The notes beneath the pieces were generated by a model. The model saw only the letters and a program-made list of their open reading frames with translations. It did no database searches and was not told the DNA's origin. A stretch of DNA of 64,000 bases from Mucilaginibacter gotjawali (lineage in GTDB: Bacteria; Bacteroidota; Bacteroidia; Sphingobacteriales; Sphingobacteriaceae): the NCBI RefSeq assembly GCF_002355435.1, contig NZ_AP017313.1, positions 5,704,001-5,768,000 on the forward strand. The letters run 5' to 3'. Both the position numbers and the translations under genes were made by a program. How positions within the stretch are numbered: position 1 is the stretch's first letter; each line of letters opens with the position of its first letter. This document shows, one piece after another, positions 26,596-34,517 of this stretch.

Positions 26596-27801
26596 CTAAG
26601 CCAGCGCCAGTTCCGCTACTTCCTCCCCCACCAAACTACCCATCGCCACGCCCATTCCGTTACATCTAACCGCGCAAAAAATATTAGGTTCAACCTGTTT
26701 CACTATCGGACTGATGTCTTCGCCAAAACCCATAATACCACTCCACCAGTAATCTACTTCAAAATCCTGCCCGGGCAATATCACTTCTTCCAGGTAATTT
26801 ACCAGTTTGTTTTTCACCGTTTCGGTATGGCCGAAATCCCAGGTTTCTTCGGCCTTATAATCAAGGTTGCGCCCGCCGCCAAACAATACCCGGCCATCAA
26901 TATTTCTAAAATAATAATAGCCTTCATCAAAATGATAGGTGCCTTTTAGCTTTAAGCCTTCAATCGGCCGGGTGATCAAAACCTGCCCCCTGCCGGGAAT
27001 AACTTTCAATTCGGGAAACAGCTGGTTGGCAAACGCATTGGTTGCCAGTATCACTTTCCCGGCTTTAAAATCTCCCTGCGACGTTTTCAGGCTGACGGAA
27101 TTGCCCTCATTGTTAATTTCCCTGATTTCGCAATTATTTAAAACGATCACGCCAAGGTCATATACTTTTTTTAATAAGGTCCGCATCATTTTACCGGTAT
27201 GCAGTTGTCCTTCGTAAGGGTTATAAATCATCCGGCAAATCCCTTTAAAACCAAAAGCTGTTATTTTGTCATTCGCAGCTGCATAAATGTCGCTATGCCC
27301 GATGGCGTCTTTAAATAAATTATTCAGCCTGTCCATCTGGTCGAGGCAATGCTCCGCCTTTTCCTTGTCGTCATCCATAAATATTTCATACCCGCCATGC
27401 TGCTGGTAATCAATGGCCTCATCGCCCAGGTTTTCCCGCAAGCGCTGCAGCCCGCGCCATTTATAACCCACCAGGCGGGCAACTTCGTCTTCGGTAGATT
27501 TTTCGAGCAGTACAAGTTGCTCAGATACAGAGCCAAAGCAAGCAAAACCGGCGTTTTTGGTGCTTGCGCCGGTGGGTAAAAAGCCACGCTCCAGTACCAG
27601 CACCTTTAGTGCGGGTTGCTGTTTTTTTAAATGTAGTGCCGCACTTAGCCCCACAATCCCACTACCGATGACGATGATGTCGGCATTATCAATAAATGCA
27701 GTGCGTTCCCAATACGAAAATGTGTTTGTTTCCAATGGATGTGGTGTTTTACGGAATACTTTTTGATTTATGGTGTAATATAACTGAAAGTCAGGTGTCA
27801 A
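26596..27801 (-). CDS. FAD-dependent oxidoreductase (D-amino-acid oxidase/DAO family)
   Basis: A 401-residue flavoprotein. The FAD-binding motif is IVIGSGIVGLSAALHLKK at about residues 43-60, followed by the DAO signature TGASTKNAGFACFGS. The C-terminal GRVLFGGGRNLDY and YWWSGIMGFGEDISPIV segments match glycine/sarcosine oxidase-like or gamma-glutamylputrescine oxidoreductase-like proteins. The substrate, probably an amine or amino acid, is not known. The start at 27801 is the farthest upstream ATG; a slightly shorter N-terminus is possible since the FAD motif begins at residue 43. Divergent from the zinc peptidase gene. Confidence 0.85.
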   Translation of the reverse strand: MTPDFQLYYTINQKVFRKTPHPLETNTFSYWERTAFIDNADIIVIGSGIVGLSAALHLKKQQPALKVLVLERGFLPTGASTKNAGFACFGSVSEQLVLLEKSTEDEVARLVGYKWRGLQRLRENLGDEAIDYQQHGGYEIFMDDDKEKAEHCLDQMDRLNNLFKDAIGHSDIYAAANDKITAFGFKGICRMIYNPYEGQLHTGKMMRTLLKKVYDLGVIVLNNCEIREINNEGNSVSLKTSQGDFKAGKVILATNAFANQLFPELKVIPGRGQVLITRPIEGLKLKGTYHFDEGYYYFRNIDGRVLFGGGRNLDYKAEETWDFGHTETVKNKLVNYLEEVILPGQDFEVDYWWSGIMGFGEDISPIVKQVEPNIFCAVRCNGMGVAMGSLVGEEVAELALA

Positions 27802-27899
27802 AAGTATTGAAATATTATTTCAGCTGATGTTTCCGGGCTTTAGAAATTGAAATAAAAATAATAAAAACAGTTTAATTAAATTATTAAAGACAGATAGAT

Positions 27900-28592
27900 A
27901 TGGGATCAGCATGGTTATTAATGATCGTCATCGCGATAGTGAGTTTTATAGTGCAATGGCGGTTTAAAAGTAAATTTAATCAATACGCGCAAATGCCTTT
28001 GTCGTCCGGGCTTTCGGGCCGGGAGGTGGCGGAGCGCATGCTGCGCGATCACGGTATTTATGATGTAAAGGTAATTTCGGTTGAAGGGCAGCTGACAGAT
28101 CACTATAACCCCGGAGATAAAACAGTAAACCTTAGCCCTGACGTATTTTACAGCAGGAGCGTGGCGTCGGCAGCCGTTGCTGCCCACGAATGCGGGCATG
28201 CGGTGCAGCATGCAAAGGCTTACACCTGGTTAAGCCTGCGCACCGCAATGGTACCTGTTATTAATGTGGCCTCAACCTTAACGCAATGGACATTATTTAT
28301 TGGGGTGATGCTGTTATTTTTTATGCATAATCCTTTTGTGCTGGCTATCGGGGTTGCCGCGCTTGCATTGGTTACCACATTCAGCTTTATTACCCTGCCG
28401 GTAGAGTTTGATGCAAGCAACCGGGCTATTGCCTGGCTAAACAACAATTATAGTGTAATGCAAACCAGCCAGGAACATACACAGGCCAAAGATGCCCTTT
28501 GGTGGGCCGCCATGACTTACGTAGTTGCCGCCCTTAGTGCTTTGGCTACGTTATTATATTACGCATCATTTCTCTTCAACAGGAGAAACTGA
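27900..28592 (+). CDS. Membrane zinc metallopeptidase (YugP-like)
   Basis: A 230-residue protein of the zinc peptidase family (Pfam Zn_peptidase_2, YugP). An N-terminal transmembrane helix (about 3-18) is followed by the soluble catalytic core with HECGH (about residues 97-101, in AAHECGHAVQHAKAY), two further membrane helices at about 130-165 and a C-terminal one at about 200-224. SFITLPVEFDASNRA carries the family-conserved EFDAS site that completes the metal centre. Substrates are unknown. A terminator is present 40 bases after the stop. Confidence 0.9.
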   Translation: MGSAWLLMIVIAIVSFIVQWRFKSKFNQYAQMPLSSGLSGREVAERMLRDHGIYDVKVISVEGQLTDHYNPGDKTVNLSPDVFYSRSVASAAVAAHECGHAVQHAKAYTWLSLRTAMVPVINVASTLTQWTLFIGVMLLFFMHNPFVLAIGVAALALVTTFSFITLPVEFDASNRAIAWLNNNYSVMQTSQEHTQAKDALWWAAMTYVVAALSALATLLYYASFLFNRRN

Positions 28593-28632
28593 TGATAATA
28601 AAAATATTATTACAAACTGAGAAACATTTATC

Positions 28633-28665
28633 TCCCCTGTTTGCTTATGCAGGCAGGGGATTTTT
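28633..28665 (+). terminator. Terminator after the zinc peptidase gene
   Basis: TCCCCTG (28633-28639) pairs with CAGGGGA (28654-28660), followed by five T. Confidence 0.75.
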
Positions 28666-28784
28666 GTTTAAGAATAATTTTATGAATGTGCCTGATATCA
28701 TTTCAGGCGCCTTACCCTATTCGTATTTTTATATTGTACTTACGATAACGGCCTATTTCCGGTTGTTTTACAAACCAATCCAGC

Positions 28785-29045
28785 ATGAAAAAAACAACTT
28801 TTATCATCGCGTTGCTTTCAGTTATGTATGTAAGCGTATTGGCAATTCCGCAGGTTCATCCGGTAAAACCAAAACGGGATACCGTTCACAACATCAAAAA
28901 TCAGCCTAAACCTAAAATTGTTAAAGGCCGGAAAGCCCGGATGCGGTTACAGGAGAAACAAATAAAAAATCACGAAAAACAATTTAAAAAGATCGATTCG
29001 GCTCAAAAAAAGCTTAACGGAGAGCTGAAAAGGAAAGATACTTAA
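28785..29045 (+). CDS. Small basic exported protein of unknown function
   Basis: An 86-residue protein with a signal peptide (MKKTTFIIALLSVMYVSVLA) and a mature part of about 65 residues that is very rich in Lys, Arg and Gln (KIVKGRKARMRLQEKQIKNH), without hydrophobic core. It lies on the same strand just ahead of the YXWGXW genes and, like them, combines a signal peptide with a positively charged, probably disordered body. No family recognised. The peptide could interact with anionic surfaces such as lipopolysaccharide or nucleic acid; this is inference only. Confidence 0.6.
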   Translation: MKKTTFIIALLSVMYVSVLAIPQVHPVKPKRDTVHNIKNQPKPKIVKGRKARMRLQEKQIKNHEKQFKKIDSAQKKLNGELKRKDT

Positions 29046-29099
29046 TATCCAAAGTGATTAAATATGCGCACCTGGCAGCAACCCTCAAAAATATATTTT

Positions 29100-29124
29100 A
29101 AACTTTACTGATAATTATTTGTCT
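29100..29124 (+). promoter_or_regulatory. ECF-like promoter motif of YXWGXW gene 1
   Basis: AAAC (29100-29103), 17 bases, GTCT (29121-29124), 25 bases before the ATG at 29149. The same AAAC-N17-GTC layout precedes the next two paralogues. Confidence 0.45.
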
Positions 29125-29148
29125 CTTACATACATAATATATAAAAAC

Positions 29149-30327
29149 ATGAAAAATATTCAAAAAATAATTATGCTCATATGTGGTATGGCGTTCTTTA
29201 TGCCAGCCACACATGCACAGGTAAGCATAGGTATCGGTATTTCAGCAAATATCGCTCCGCCTGAAATACCGGTTTATGAACAACCTGAATGCCCGTCGGA
29301 TGGGTACTTATGGCAACCCGGTTATTGGGCCTATGATCCGGATGGTGGTTATTACTGGGTACCGGGTGTTTGGGTTGCCCCACCAACCCGTGGTTATTTA
29401 TGGACCCCGCCGTATTGGGCGTTTGAGGGTGGTTCTTATGGCTTTCATTTAGGCTACTGGGGGCCGCATGTAGGTTTTTACGGTGGCATTAACTATGGCT
29501 TCGGTTATGGCGGCGAAGGCTTTTACGGCGGCCGCTGGGAAGGCAGAAGATTTATGTACAATTCTGCAGCGTGGCGTATTAACCGTACGGTAATTCGCAA
29601 TACGTATATCAACAATACTTTTGTCCGCAACAACAACCGTTACAGCTTTAATGGCCCGGGTGGTATAAACAGGCGCCCAAACCGTTTTGAAGAAACAGCA
29701 ATGAGGGAACGCCATATCCAGGCTACTGCAAGGCAAAGGCAGTTCCAACAAGCTGCAAGGCAAAACCGCGCCCAGTTTAATAATATAAACCATGGCCATC
29801 CCGGAGCCGTAGCAATGGACCGGGTGAACGGCCGTGCTTTTAATGAAAGAGGCCAGGCGGCGGCAATCCAACGCCAGAATGCCAATCAACAGCGCCAGGC
29901 AACGCAGCAGCGTATGCAGCAGCAAAAAGTGCAACAACGCCAGAATGCTAATCAGCAGCAGCAGCGCATGCAGCAGCAAAAAGTGCAGCAACGCCAAAAT
30001 GCTAATCAGCAGCAACAACGTATGCAGCAGCAAAAGGTGCAACAACGCCAGAATGCTAATCAGCAGCAACAGCGTATGCAGCAGCAAAAGGTGCAACAAC
30101 GCCAGAATGCTAATCAGCAGCAACAGCGTGTGCAGCAGCAAAAGGTGCAGCAACGCCAAAATGCTAACCAACAGCAACGTCCTGCTCAGCAACAAAGACC
30201 TGCGCAACAGCAACGTCCTGCGCAGCAACAAAGACCTGCGCAACAGCAACGTCCTGCGCAGCAGCAAAGACCTGCGCAACAGCAACGTCCTGCGCAGCCG
30301 GAAAAACATCCTAACGGAGGCAGATAA
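29149..30327 (+). CDS. Exported YXWGXW-repeat protein 1 with Gln-rich repeat tail
   Basis: A 392-residue protein from ATG 29149, where the signal peptide starts (MKNIQKIIMLICGMAFFMPA). The conserved head (about residues 35-140) is made of aromatic YXWGXW-like repeats (GYLWQPGYWAYDPDGGYYW, GFHLGYWGPHVGFYG, then glycine/tyrosine-rich NYGFGYGG). A middle segment has charged helices. The tail consists of five nearly identical 18-residue units (RMQQQKVQQRQNANQQQQ) coded by 54-bp DNA repeats, and six RPAQQQ units coded by 18-bp repeats, ending EKHPNGGR. The first of three tandem paralogues. Role unknown; probably outer-surface or periplasmic structural protein. Confidence 0.82.
   Translation: MKNIQKIIMLICGMAFFMPATHAQVSIGIGISANIAPPEIPVYEQPECPSDGYLWQPGYWAYDPDGGYYWVPGVWVAPPTRGYLWTPPYWAFEGGSYGFHLGYWGPHVGFYGGINYGFGYGGEGFYGGRWEGRRFMYNSAAWRINRTVIRNTYINNTFVRNNNRYSFNGPGGINRRPNRFEETAMRERHIQATARQRQFQQAARQNRAQFNNINHGHPGAVAMDRVNGRAFNERGQAAAIQRQNANQQRQATQQRMQQQKVQQRQNANQQQQRMQQQKVQQRQNANQQQQRMQQQKVQQRQNANQQQQRMQQQKVQQRQNANQQQQRVQQQKVQQRQNANQQQRPAQQQRPAQQQRPAQQQRPAQQQRPAQQQRPAQQQRPAQPEKHPNGGR
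29911..30177 (+). repeat. 54-bp tandem repeat, five copies
   Basis: Units at 29911-29964, 29965-30018, 30019-30072, 30073-30126 and 30127-30177 (the last is one codon shorter). Copies differ at only a few positions, mostly synonymous (CAA/CAG, CGT/CGC), suggesting recent expansion. Confidence 0.93.
30178..30303 (+). repeat. 18-bp tandem repeat, six copies plus a partial one
   Basis: Units coding RPAQQQ from 30178 to 30285, with a seventh diverging into RPAQPE. Codons alternate between CGT and AGA for Arg, so the copies come in pairs (36-bp higher-order unit). Confidence 0.9.
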
Positions 30328-30353
30328 TAACTGGCTCTGAATTCATAGTATTA

Positions 30354-30384
30354 ATCCCCGCTTAAATCAGGCGGGGATTTTTTT
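30354..30384 (+). terminator. Terminator of YXWGXW gene 1
   Basis: ATCCCCGC (30354-30361) pairs perfectly with GCGGGGAT (30371-30378), then a run of six to seven T. Confidence 0.85.
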
Positions 30385-30504
30385 GTGCTCATTTTGTAAA
30401 TATTCGAATTTAAGTCACTGGGCACAGCCCGTTAACACTGTTTTACAGGCATATCTAAAATAAGGTACAGAGCAAATATTTTTCTTTTTTAGAAATTTTA
30501 TATT

Positions 30505-30529
30505 AAACATTTTTTTAAAAAAATTGTCA
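30505..30529 (+). promoter_or_regulatory. ECF-like promoter motif of YXWGXW gene 2
   Basis: AAAC (30505-30508), 17 bases, GTCA (30526-30529), 30 bases before the ATG at 30559. The spacer sequence differs from those of genes 1 and 3, so it is the layout that is kept. Confidence 0.45.
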
Positions 30530-30558
30530 TATAAATTATTAACCAAAATAAAATTACC

Positions 30559-31656
30559 ATGAAAAAGATAGCAAAATTATTGATACTGGTTAGTGCAATA
30601 GCCTTTGCTGTGCCAAAGACATATGCACAGGTAAGTGTTGGTATTGGCATATCCGCAGGTATAGCGCCGCCAGCCTTACCGGTTTACGAACAACCGGCCT
30701 GCCCGGTTGAGGGCTATATATGGCAACCCGGTTATTGGGCCTACGATCCCGGCGACGGTTATTATTGGGTACCTGGCGTGTGGGTAGCTCCGCCAAACCC
30801 CGGCTACCTGTGGACCCCTCCTTACTGGGGATTTGCAGCGGGCGTTTATGGTTTCCATCCCGGTTATTGGGGCCTGCATGTAGGTTTTTACGGCGGCATT
30901 AATTATGGTTTTGGGTATGGTGGTTTCGGTTTTTACGGAGGCCGGTGGGAAGGTAACCGGTTTATGTATAATACTGCCGTTTGGCGTGTAAACCGTACGT
31001 TTATTCATAATACCTATATCGATCGTACGGTAATCCGTAACAACACCTACAATCATTATAGCTTTAATGGCCCCGGTGGTGCAAACGCAAGGCCAACCAG
31101 GTTTGAAGAAGCAGCCATGCGCGAACGCCATATACAGGCAACAGCCAACCAAATAGCACACCAGCAGGCTGCGAGACAAAACAGGGCGCAATTTGCGAAC
31201 GTAAATCATGGCCACCCCACAGCCGTTGCCATGAACAGGGTACACGGAAATGCCTATAATCAACGTGGCCGCATAGCGGCCGCCGCAACCATACAGCGAC
31301 AGCGGGCAAATGAGAATATGCGGGCGCAGCGTCAGCGTGCTACCGAAAACAGGGTTGCAGAACGTCAGCATGCCAACCAGGCATTGCGGGCACACGCTAC
31401 TGAACAACGACTGGCACAACGTCAAAATATGCAGCTGCAGCGCCAGAGGGTTACCGAACAACGCCAGGCACAGCAACAAAGGGTACAGCAACGTGCTCAA
31501 TTGCAGCAGCAACGCATGCAGCAACGGCAGAATATGCAGGCGCAGCGGATGCAGCAGCGCCAGAATATGCAGCAGCAACGTATGCAGCAACGCGCTCAAT
31601 TGCAGCAAAGGCCGGCACAACAACGCCCTAACCGGCAAAGACCGGGCGTAAGGTAA
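30559..31656 (+). CDS. Exported YXWGXW-repeat protein 2 with Gln/Arg-rich tail
   Basis: A 365-residue paralogue of the previous protein. Signal peptide MKKIAKLLILVSAIAFAVPK; aromatic head (about residues 40-130) with GYIWQPGYWAYDPGDGYYW and the same glycine-rich NYGFGYGG stretch. The tail (about 230-365) is again Gln/Arg/Met-rich but with longer, less regular units (RMQQRQNMQ type), and its DNA repeats are less exact than in gene 1. Its own promoter motif and possible terminator suggest it is expressed as a separate unit. Role unknown. Confidence 0.82.
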   Translation: MKKIAKLLILVSAIAFAVPKTYAQVSVGIGISAGIAPPALPVYEQPACPVEGYIWQPGYWAYDPGDGYYWVPGVWVAPPNPGYLWTPPYWGFAAGVYGFHPGYWGLHVGFYGGINYGFGYGGFGFYGGRWEGNRFMYNTAVWRVNRTFIHNTYIDRTVIRNNTYNHYSFNGPGGANARPTRFEEAAMRERHIQATANQIAHQQAARQNRAQFANVNHGHPTAVAMNRVHGNAYNQRGRIAAAATIQRQRANENMRAQRQRATENRVAERQHANQALRAHATEQRLAQRQNMQLQRQRVTEQRQAQQQRVQQRAQLQQQRMQQRQNMQAQRMQQRQNMQQQRMQQRAQLQQRPAQQRPNRQRPGVR

Positions 31657-31687
31657 TAAATTAGCTTTTTTATAAAATTAAATATAG

Positions 31688-31716
31688 TGGCCCTGTGCCT
31701 GGCAGCATAAGGGCCA
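31688..31716 (+). terminator. Weak terminator after YXWGXW gene 2
   Basis: TGGCCCT (31688-31694) pairs with AGGGCCA (31710-31716), followed by TTGTATTTT rather than a full T-run. Confidence 0.5.
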
Positions 31717-31805
31717 TTGTATTTTCATCCTGTCTAACGTGCGTATTCTGGTGCAAACCAAGCTGTTATGTGCAAGGTTTATCATAACGTTTTTACAAAA
31801 TATTT

Positions 31806-31830
31806 AAACTTTATTGGATGATTATTGTCT
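31806..31830 (+). promoter_or_regulatory. ECF-like promoter motif of YXWGXW gene 3
   Basis: AAAC (31806-31809), 17 bases, GTCT (31827-31830), 43 bases before the ATG at 31873. The sequence around it (TTTAAACTTTAnTG...ATTATT) is close to that of gene 1. Confidence 0.45.
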
Positions 31831-31872
31831 TACCATAGACAGCATATTTAATACCCTGAAAAAGCTAAAAAA

Positions 31873-32874
31873 ATGAAAAAGATTGAAAAACTAATCCTTT
31901 TAATTTGCGTGGTGCTCTTTACAGCATCAGCGGCAAATGCCCAGGTGAGCATTGGTATATCCGTTAGGATTGCGCCACCTGAATTGCCTGTATATGTACA
32001 GCCTGCCTGCCCTGTGGAAGGTTATTTATGGCAGCCTGGTTATTGGGCTTACGATGATGCAGACGGTTATTATTGGGTGCCCGGCGTGTGGGTAGCCCCA
32101 CCAACACCCGGTTATTTATGGACACCAGCCTACTGGGGTTACGAAGGCGGCTTTTACGGTTTCCATGCCGGCTACTGGGGTCCGCACGTAGGTTTTTATG
32201 GAGGCATTAACTATGGTTTCGGCTATGGAGGCGTTGGTTTTTATGGCGGCAACTGGGAAGGCGGACGTTTCCGCTACAATACAGCCGTTGTTAATGTAAA
32301 CACTACAGTGATACATAACACTTATGTTGACCGCACGGTTATTAACAATATTACCGTAAATAACCATACCAGTTTTAATGGCCCCGGTGGGATCCAGGCA
32401 AGGCCGAGGCCCGAAGAAGTTGCGGCAATGCACGAGCAGCACGTTCAGCCAACAGCAGAACAATTGGCTCACCAGCAGCACGCCAGTCAGGATAAAAGCC
32501 AGTTTGCAAAAGTAAACGGCGGGCATCCAACAGCGGCTGTTATGGATAAAGTTGGCGGCAAACCGATGAACGAGCGCGGACAGGTTGCCACCAATTCAAA
32601 ATTGGGCAACCCGAATGCAAATCCTAACCAAAATAACCCCGACCGGCCAAACGCCGGCAATCCGAACAGGCCTGCAAATCAACCAAACAGGACTAACATT
32701 AATAACCCGAACCGGCCTGCCAACCAGCCAAATGCCGTTAAACCGCAAAATAACGGTACGCCAGGGCAACCTCAACCCCGCGTACAGCAGCCACGTGTAC
32801 AACCACAAAGGGTGCAGCCGCAGCGCGCAAGGCCGCAACCAAAACAGCAGCCACAAAAACAGAAAGAACGTTAA
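31873..32874 (+). CDS. Exported YXWGXW-repeat protein 3 with Asn/Pro/Gln tail
   Basis: A 333-residue third paralogue. Signal peptide MKKIEKLILLICVVLFTASA, aromatic head as in the others (GYLWQPGYWAYDDADGYYW). After the glycine/tyrosine stretch it carries a segment of valine- and threonine-rich VNVNTTVIHNTYV type. The tail (about 235-333) is composed of Asn, Pro and Gln (NPNRPANQPN), ending in basic KQQPQKQKER, so composition differs from the Gln/Arg tails of genes 1 and 2 while the head is kept. Role unknown. Confidence 0.82.
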   Translation: MKKIEKLILLICVVLFTASAANAQVSIGISVRIAPPELPVYVQPACPVEGYLWQPGYWAYDDADGYYWVPGVWVAPPTPGYLWTPAYWGYEGGFYGFHAGYWGPHVGFYGGINYGFGYGGVGFYGGNWEGGRFRYNTAVVNVNTTVIHNTYVDRTVINNITVNNHTSFNGPGGIQARPRPEEVAAMHEQHVQPTAEQLAHQQHASQDKSQFAKVNGGHPTAAVMDKVGGKPMNERGQVATNSKLGNPNANPNQNNPDRPNAGNPNRPANQPNRTNINNPNRPANQPNAVKPQNNGTPGQPQPRVQQPRVQPQRVQPQRARPQPKQQPQKQKER

Positions 32875-32901
32875 TATAACGTGCATTTTTTTTAAATAGA
32901 A

Positions 32902-32935
32902 AACCCCGGCTTTCAGCAAACCGGGGTTTTTATTT
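32902..32935. terminator. Bidirectional terminator between YXWGXW gene 3 and apaG
   Basis: AACCCCGG (32902-32909) pairs with CCGGGGTT (32921-32928), with T-rich sequence on the right and A-rich (T-rich on the other strand) on the left, so it serves the two convergent genes. Confidence 0.85.
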
Positions 32936-32957
32936 TATCTGCAAATTTTCTTTGTCG

Positions 32958-33344
32958 TTAGTTCATCCGGTAAGGTGCAACCAGGTAAAATTCCGGTATC
33001 TGTACGTTGAAAAGTGAGCTATCAACCAGGCGCGACATCTGGTACTCGCCTTTCATGCTGCCCATATCTGTTTTTAAATTACAGCCCGAAACATATTCAT
33101 GCGAGTGGCCGGGTTCAATTACCGGTTGCTGGCCAACAACACCTTCGCCTTCTACTTCTCTTTTTGCTCCGTTCGAGTCAAAAATATACCAGTGCCTTGA
33201 AATTAACCTTACCGCGTAAGTGCCCATGTTTTCAATGGTTACTTTATAAGCAAACATAAAATGGTCGTTTGCCGGGTTAGAATATTCTGGCTGATAGATT
33301 GTTTCTACGGAAACTTTGACACCGTCTGTAATTGTAGTAACCAT
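32958..33344 (-). CDS. apaG: ApaG domain protein (DUF525)
   Basis: A 128-residue single-domain beta-sandwich protein. Start 33344 (MVTTITDGVKVSVETIYQPE) is preferred over the ATG at 33353 because it matches the usual family N-terminus. Conserved segments: FAYKVTIENMG, RHWYIFDSNG, GEGVVGQQPVIEPG and GSMKGEYQM. ApaG is linked to cobalt/magnesium resistance in enterobacteria, and the fold is used as a protein-interaction module; its precise role here is unknown. Convergent with the third YXWGXW gene. Confidence 0.93.
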   Translation of the reverse strand: MVTTITDGVKVSVETIYQPEYSNPANDHFMFAYKVTIENMGTYAVRLISRHWYIFDSNGAKREVEGEGVVGQQPVIEPGHSHEYVSGCNLKTDMGSMKGEYQMSRLVDSSLFNVQIPEFYLVAPYRMN

Positions 33345-33471
33345 TGTTAGCATTTCAATTTTTCAAATATATACTATCAAGTCAAAAATCAAGCCATTTG
33401 AATATAAATTTTTAAAGTTTTTATATTTTGCCAATTCAATAAGCCATTTTTCAAGAACTTAAGACCTGAGC

Positions 33472-34479
33472 CTAAATACTTTCCGCTGCTAAAGGAGCAT
33501 ACCTGGGGTCGTGGGATATCCCTTCCAGGATCTCCGAAACCTGCTCCAGCGTACCGGCGGTAACCAGTTGCATGCGGTATTCTTTAAAATGCTCAATCCC
33601 TTTAAAATAGTTGGAATAGTGCCTTCTCATCTCAAAAATGCCTGTTTTTGGGCCTTTCCATTCTATTGATTTCTGCAGGTGGGTACTACAGGCAGCTATG
33701 CGCTCGGCAATGGTGGGTTTATCCAGGTGTTCGCCGGTTTTAAAATAGTGTTTAATCTCCCTGAAGATCCACGGATAGCCTATGGCCGCCCTGCCGATCA
33801 TCATCCCGTCAACACCAAATTCCATGCGCCAGGCAGCTGCCTTTTCGGGCGAATCGATATCCCCGTTTCCAAAAATTGGAATTTTTATCCGCGGATTTTT
33901 TTTAATGTCCCTAATCATTGTCCAATCAGCAACGCCTTTATACATTTGCGCCCTGGTGCGGCCATGAATAGTGAGGGCTTTTATCCCCACATCCTGCAAT
34001 CGCTCGGCAACTTCATCAACATTTTTGGTATTGTCGTCCCAACCGAGCCTTGTTTTTACGGTCACCGGCAAATGGGTTGCTTCCACCACGGCTTTGGTCA
34101 TGGCTACCATTTTGTCAATATCCTGTAATAAACTGGCACCGGCGCCGCGGCATGCCACCTGTTTAACAGGGCAGCCATAGTTAATATCCATCAGGTCGGG
34201 CCCGGCCAGTGTAGCTATTTCGGTAGCCTCGCGCATATGGTCGATATCGCTGCCAAAAATCTGGATGCCGATAGGGCGCTCATACTCAAATATATCCAAT
34301 TTTTGCCGGCTTTTGGCGGCATCACGAATTAACCCTTCGGATGAGATAAACTCCGTGTACATCATATCCGCCCCGTTTTGCTTGCAAACAAAACGGAAAG
34401 GCGGATCGCTCACGTCCTCCATCGGCGCCAAAAGCAGCGGGAACTCTCCTAAATCAATATTTCCAATTTGTACCGACAT
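33472..34479 (-). CDS. dusB: tRNA-dihydrouridine synthase DusB
   Basis: A 335-residue FMN enzyme that reduces uridine to dihydrouridine in tRNA. The TIM barrel begins LLLAPMEDVSDPPFR, with the phosphate/RNA-binding signature MDINYGCPVKQVACRGAGAS (catalytic Cys in the NYGCP region), followed by VTVKTRLGW, TIHGRTRAQMYKG, and the FMN-binding GNGDIDSPEKA and GVDGMMIGRAAIGYPWI. Typical length. It is divergent from the CPBP protease gene. Confidence 0.95.
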   Translation of the reverse strand: MSVQIGNIDLGEFPLLLAPMEDVSDPPFRFVCKQNGADMMYTEFISSEGLIRDAAKSRQKLDIFEYERPIGIQIFGSDIDHMREATEIATLAGPDLMDINYGCPVKQVACRGAGASLLQDIDKMVAMTKAVVEATHLPVTVKTRLGWDDNTKNVDEVAERLQDVGIKALTIHGRTRAQMYKGVADWTMIRDIKKNPRIKIPIFGNGDIDSPEKAAAWRMEFGVDGMMIGRAAIGYPWIFREIKHYFKTGEHLDKPTIAERIAACSTHLQKSIEWKGPKTGIFEMRRHYSNYFKGIEHFKEYRMQLVTAGTLEQVSEILEGISHDPRYAPLAAESI

Positions 34480-34517
34480 ACATTATCTTCGTTGCAAATT
34501 TACGTATTTTAAGCCGG

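Noticed and set aside
28592..28909. 105-codon frame starting at the zinc peptidase stop
   Set aside because: A clear terminator lies inside it and it overlaps the better-supported small exported protein gene in another frame.
29449..30309. Long Leu-rich open frame opposite the first YXWGXW gene (286 codons)
   Set aside because: It is the antisense of the CAG/CAA repeat tail; the Leu repeats are a by-product of Gln codons, and no signal peptide or family fits.
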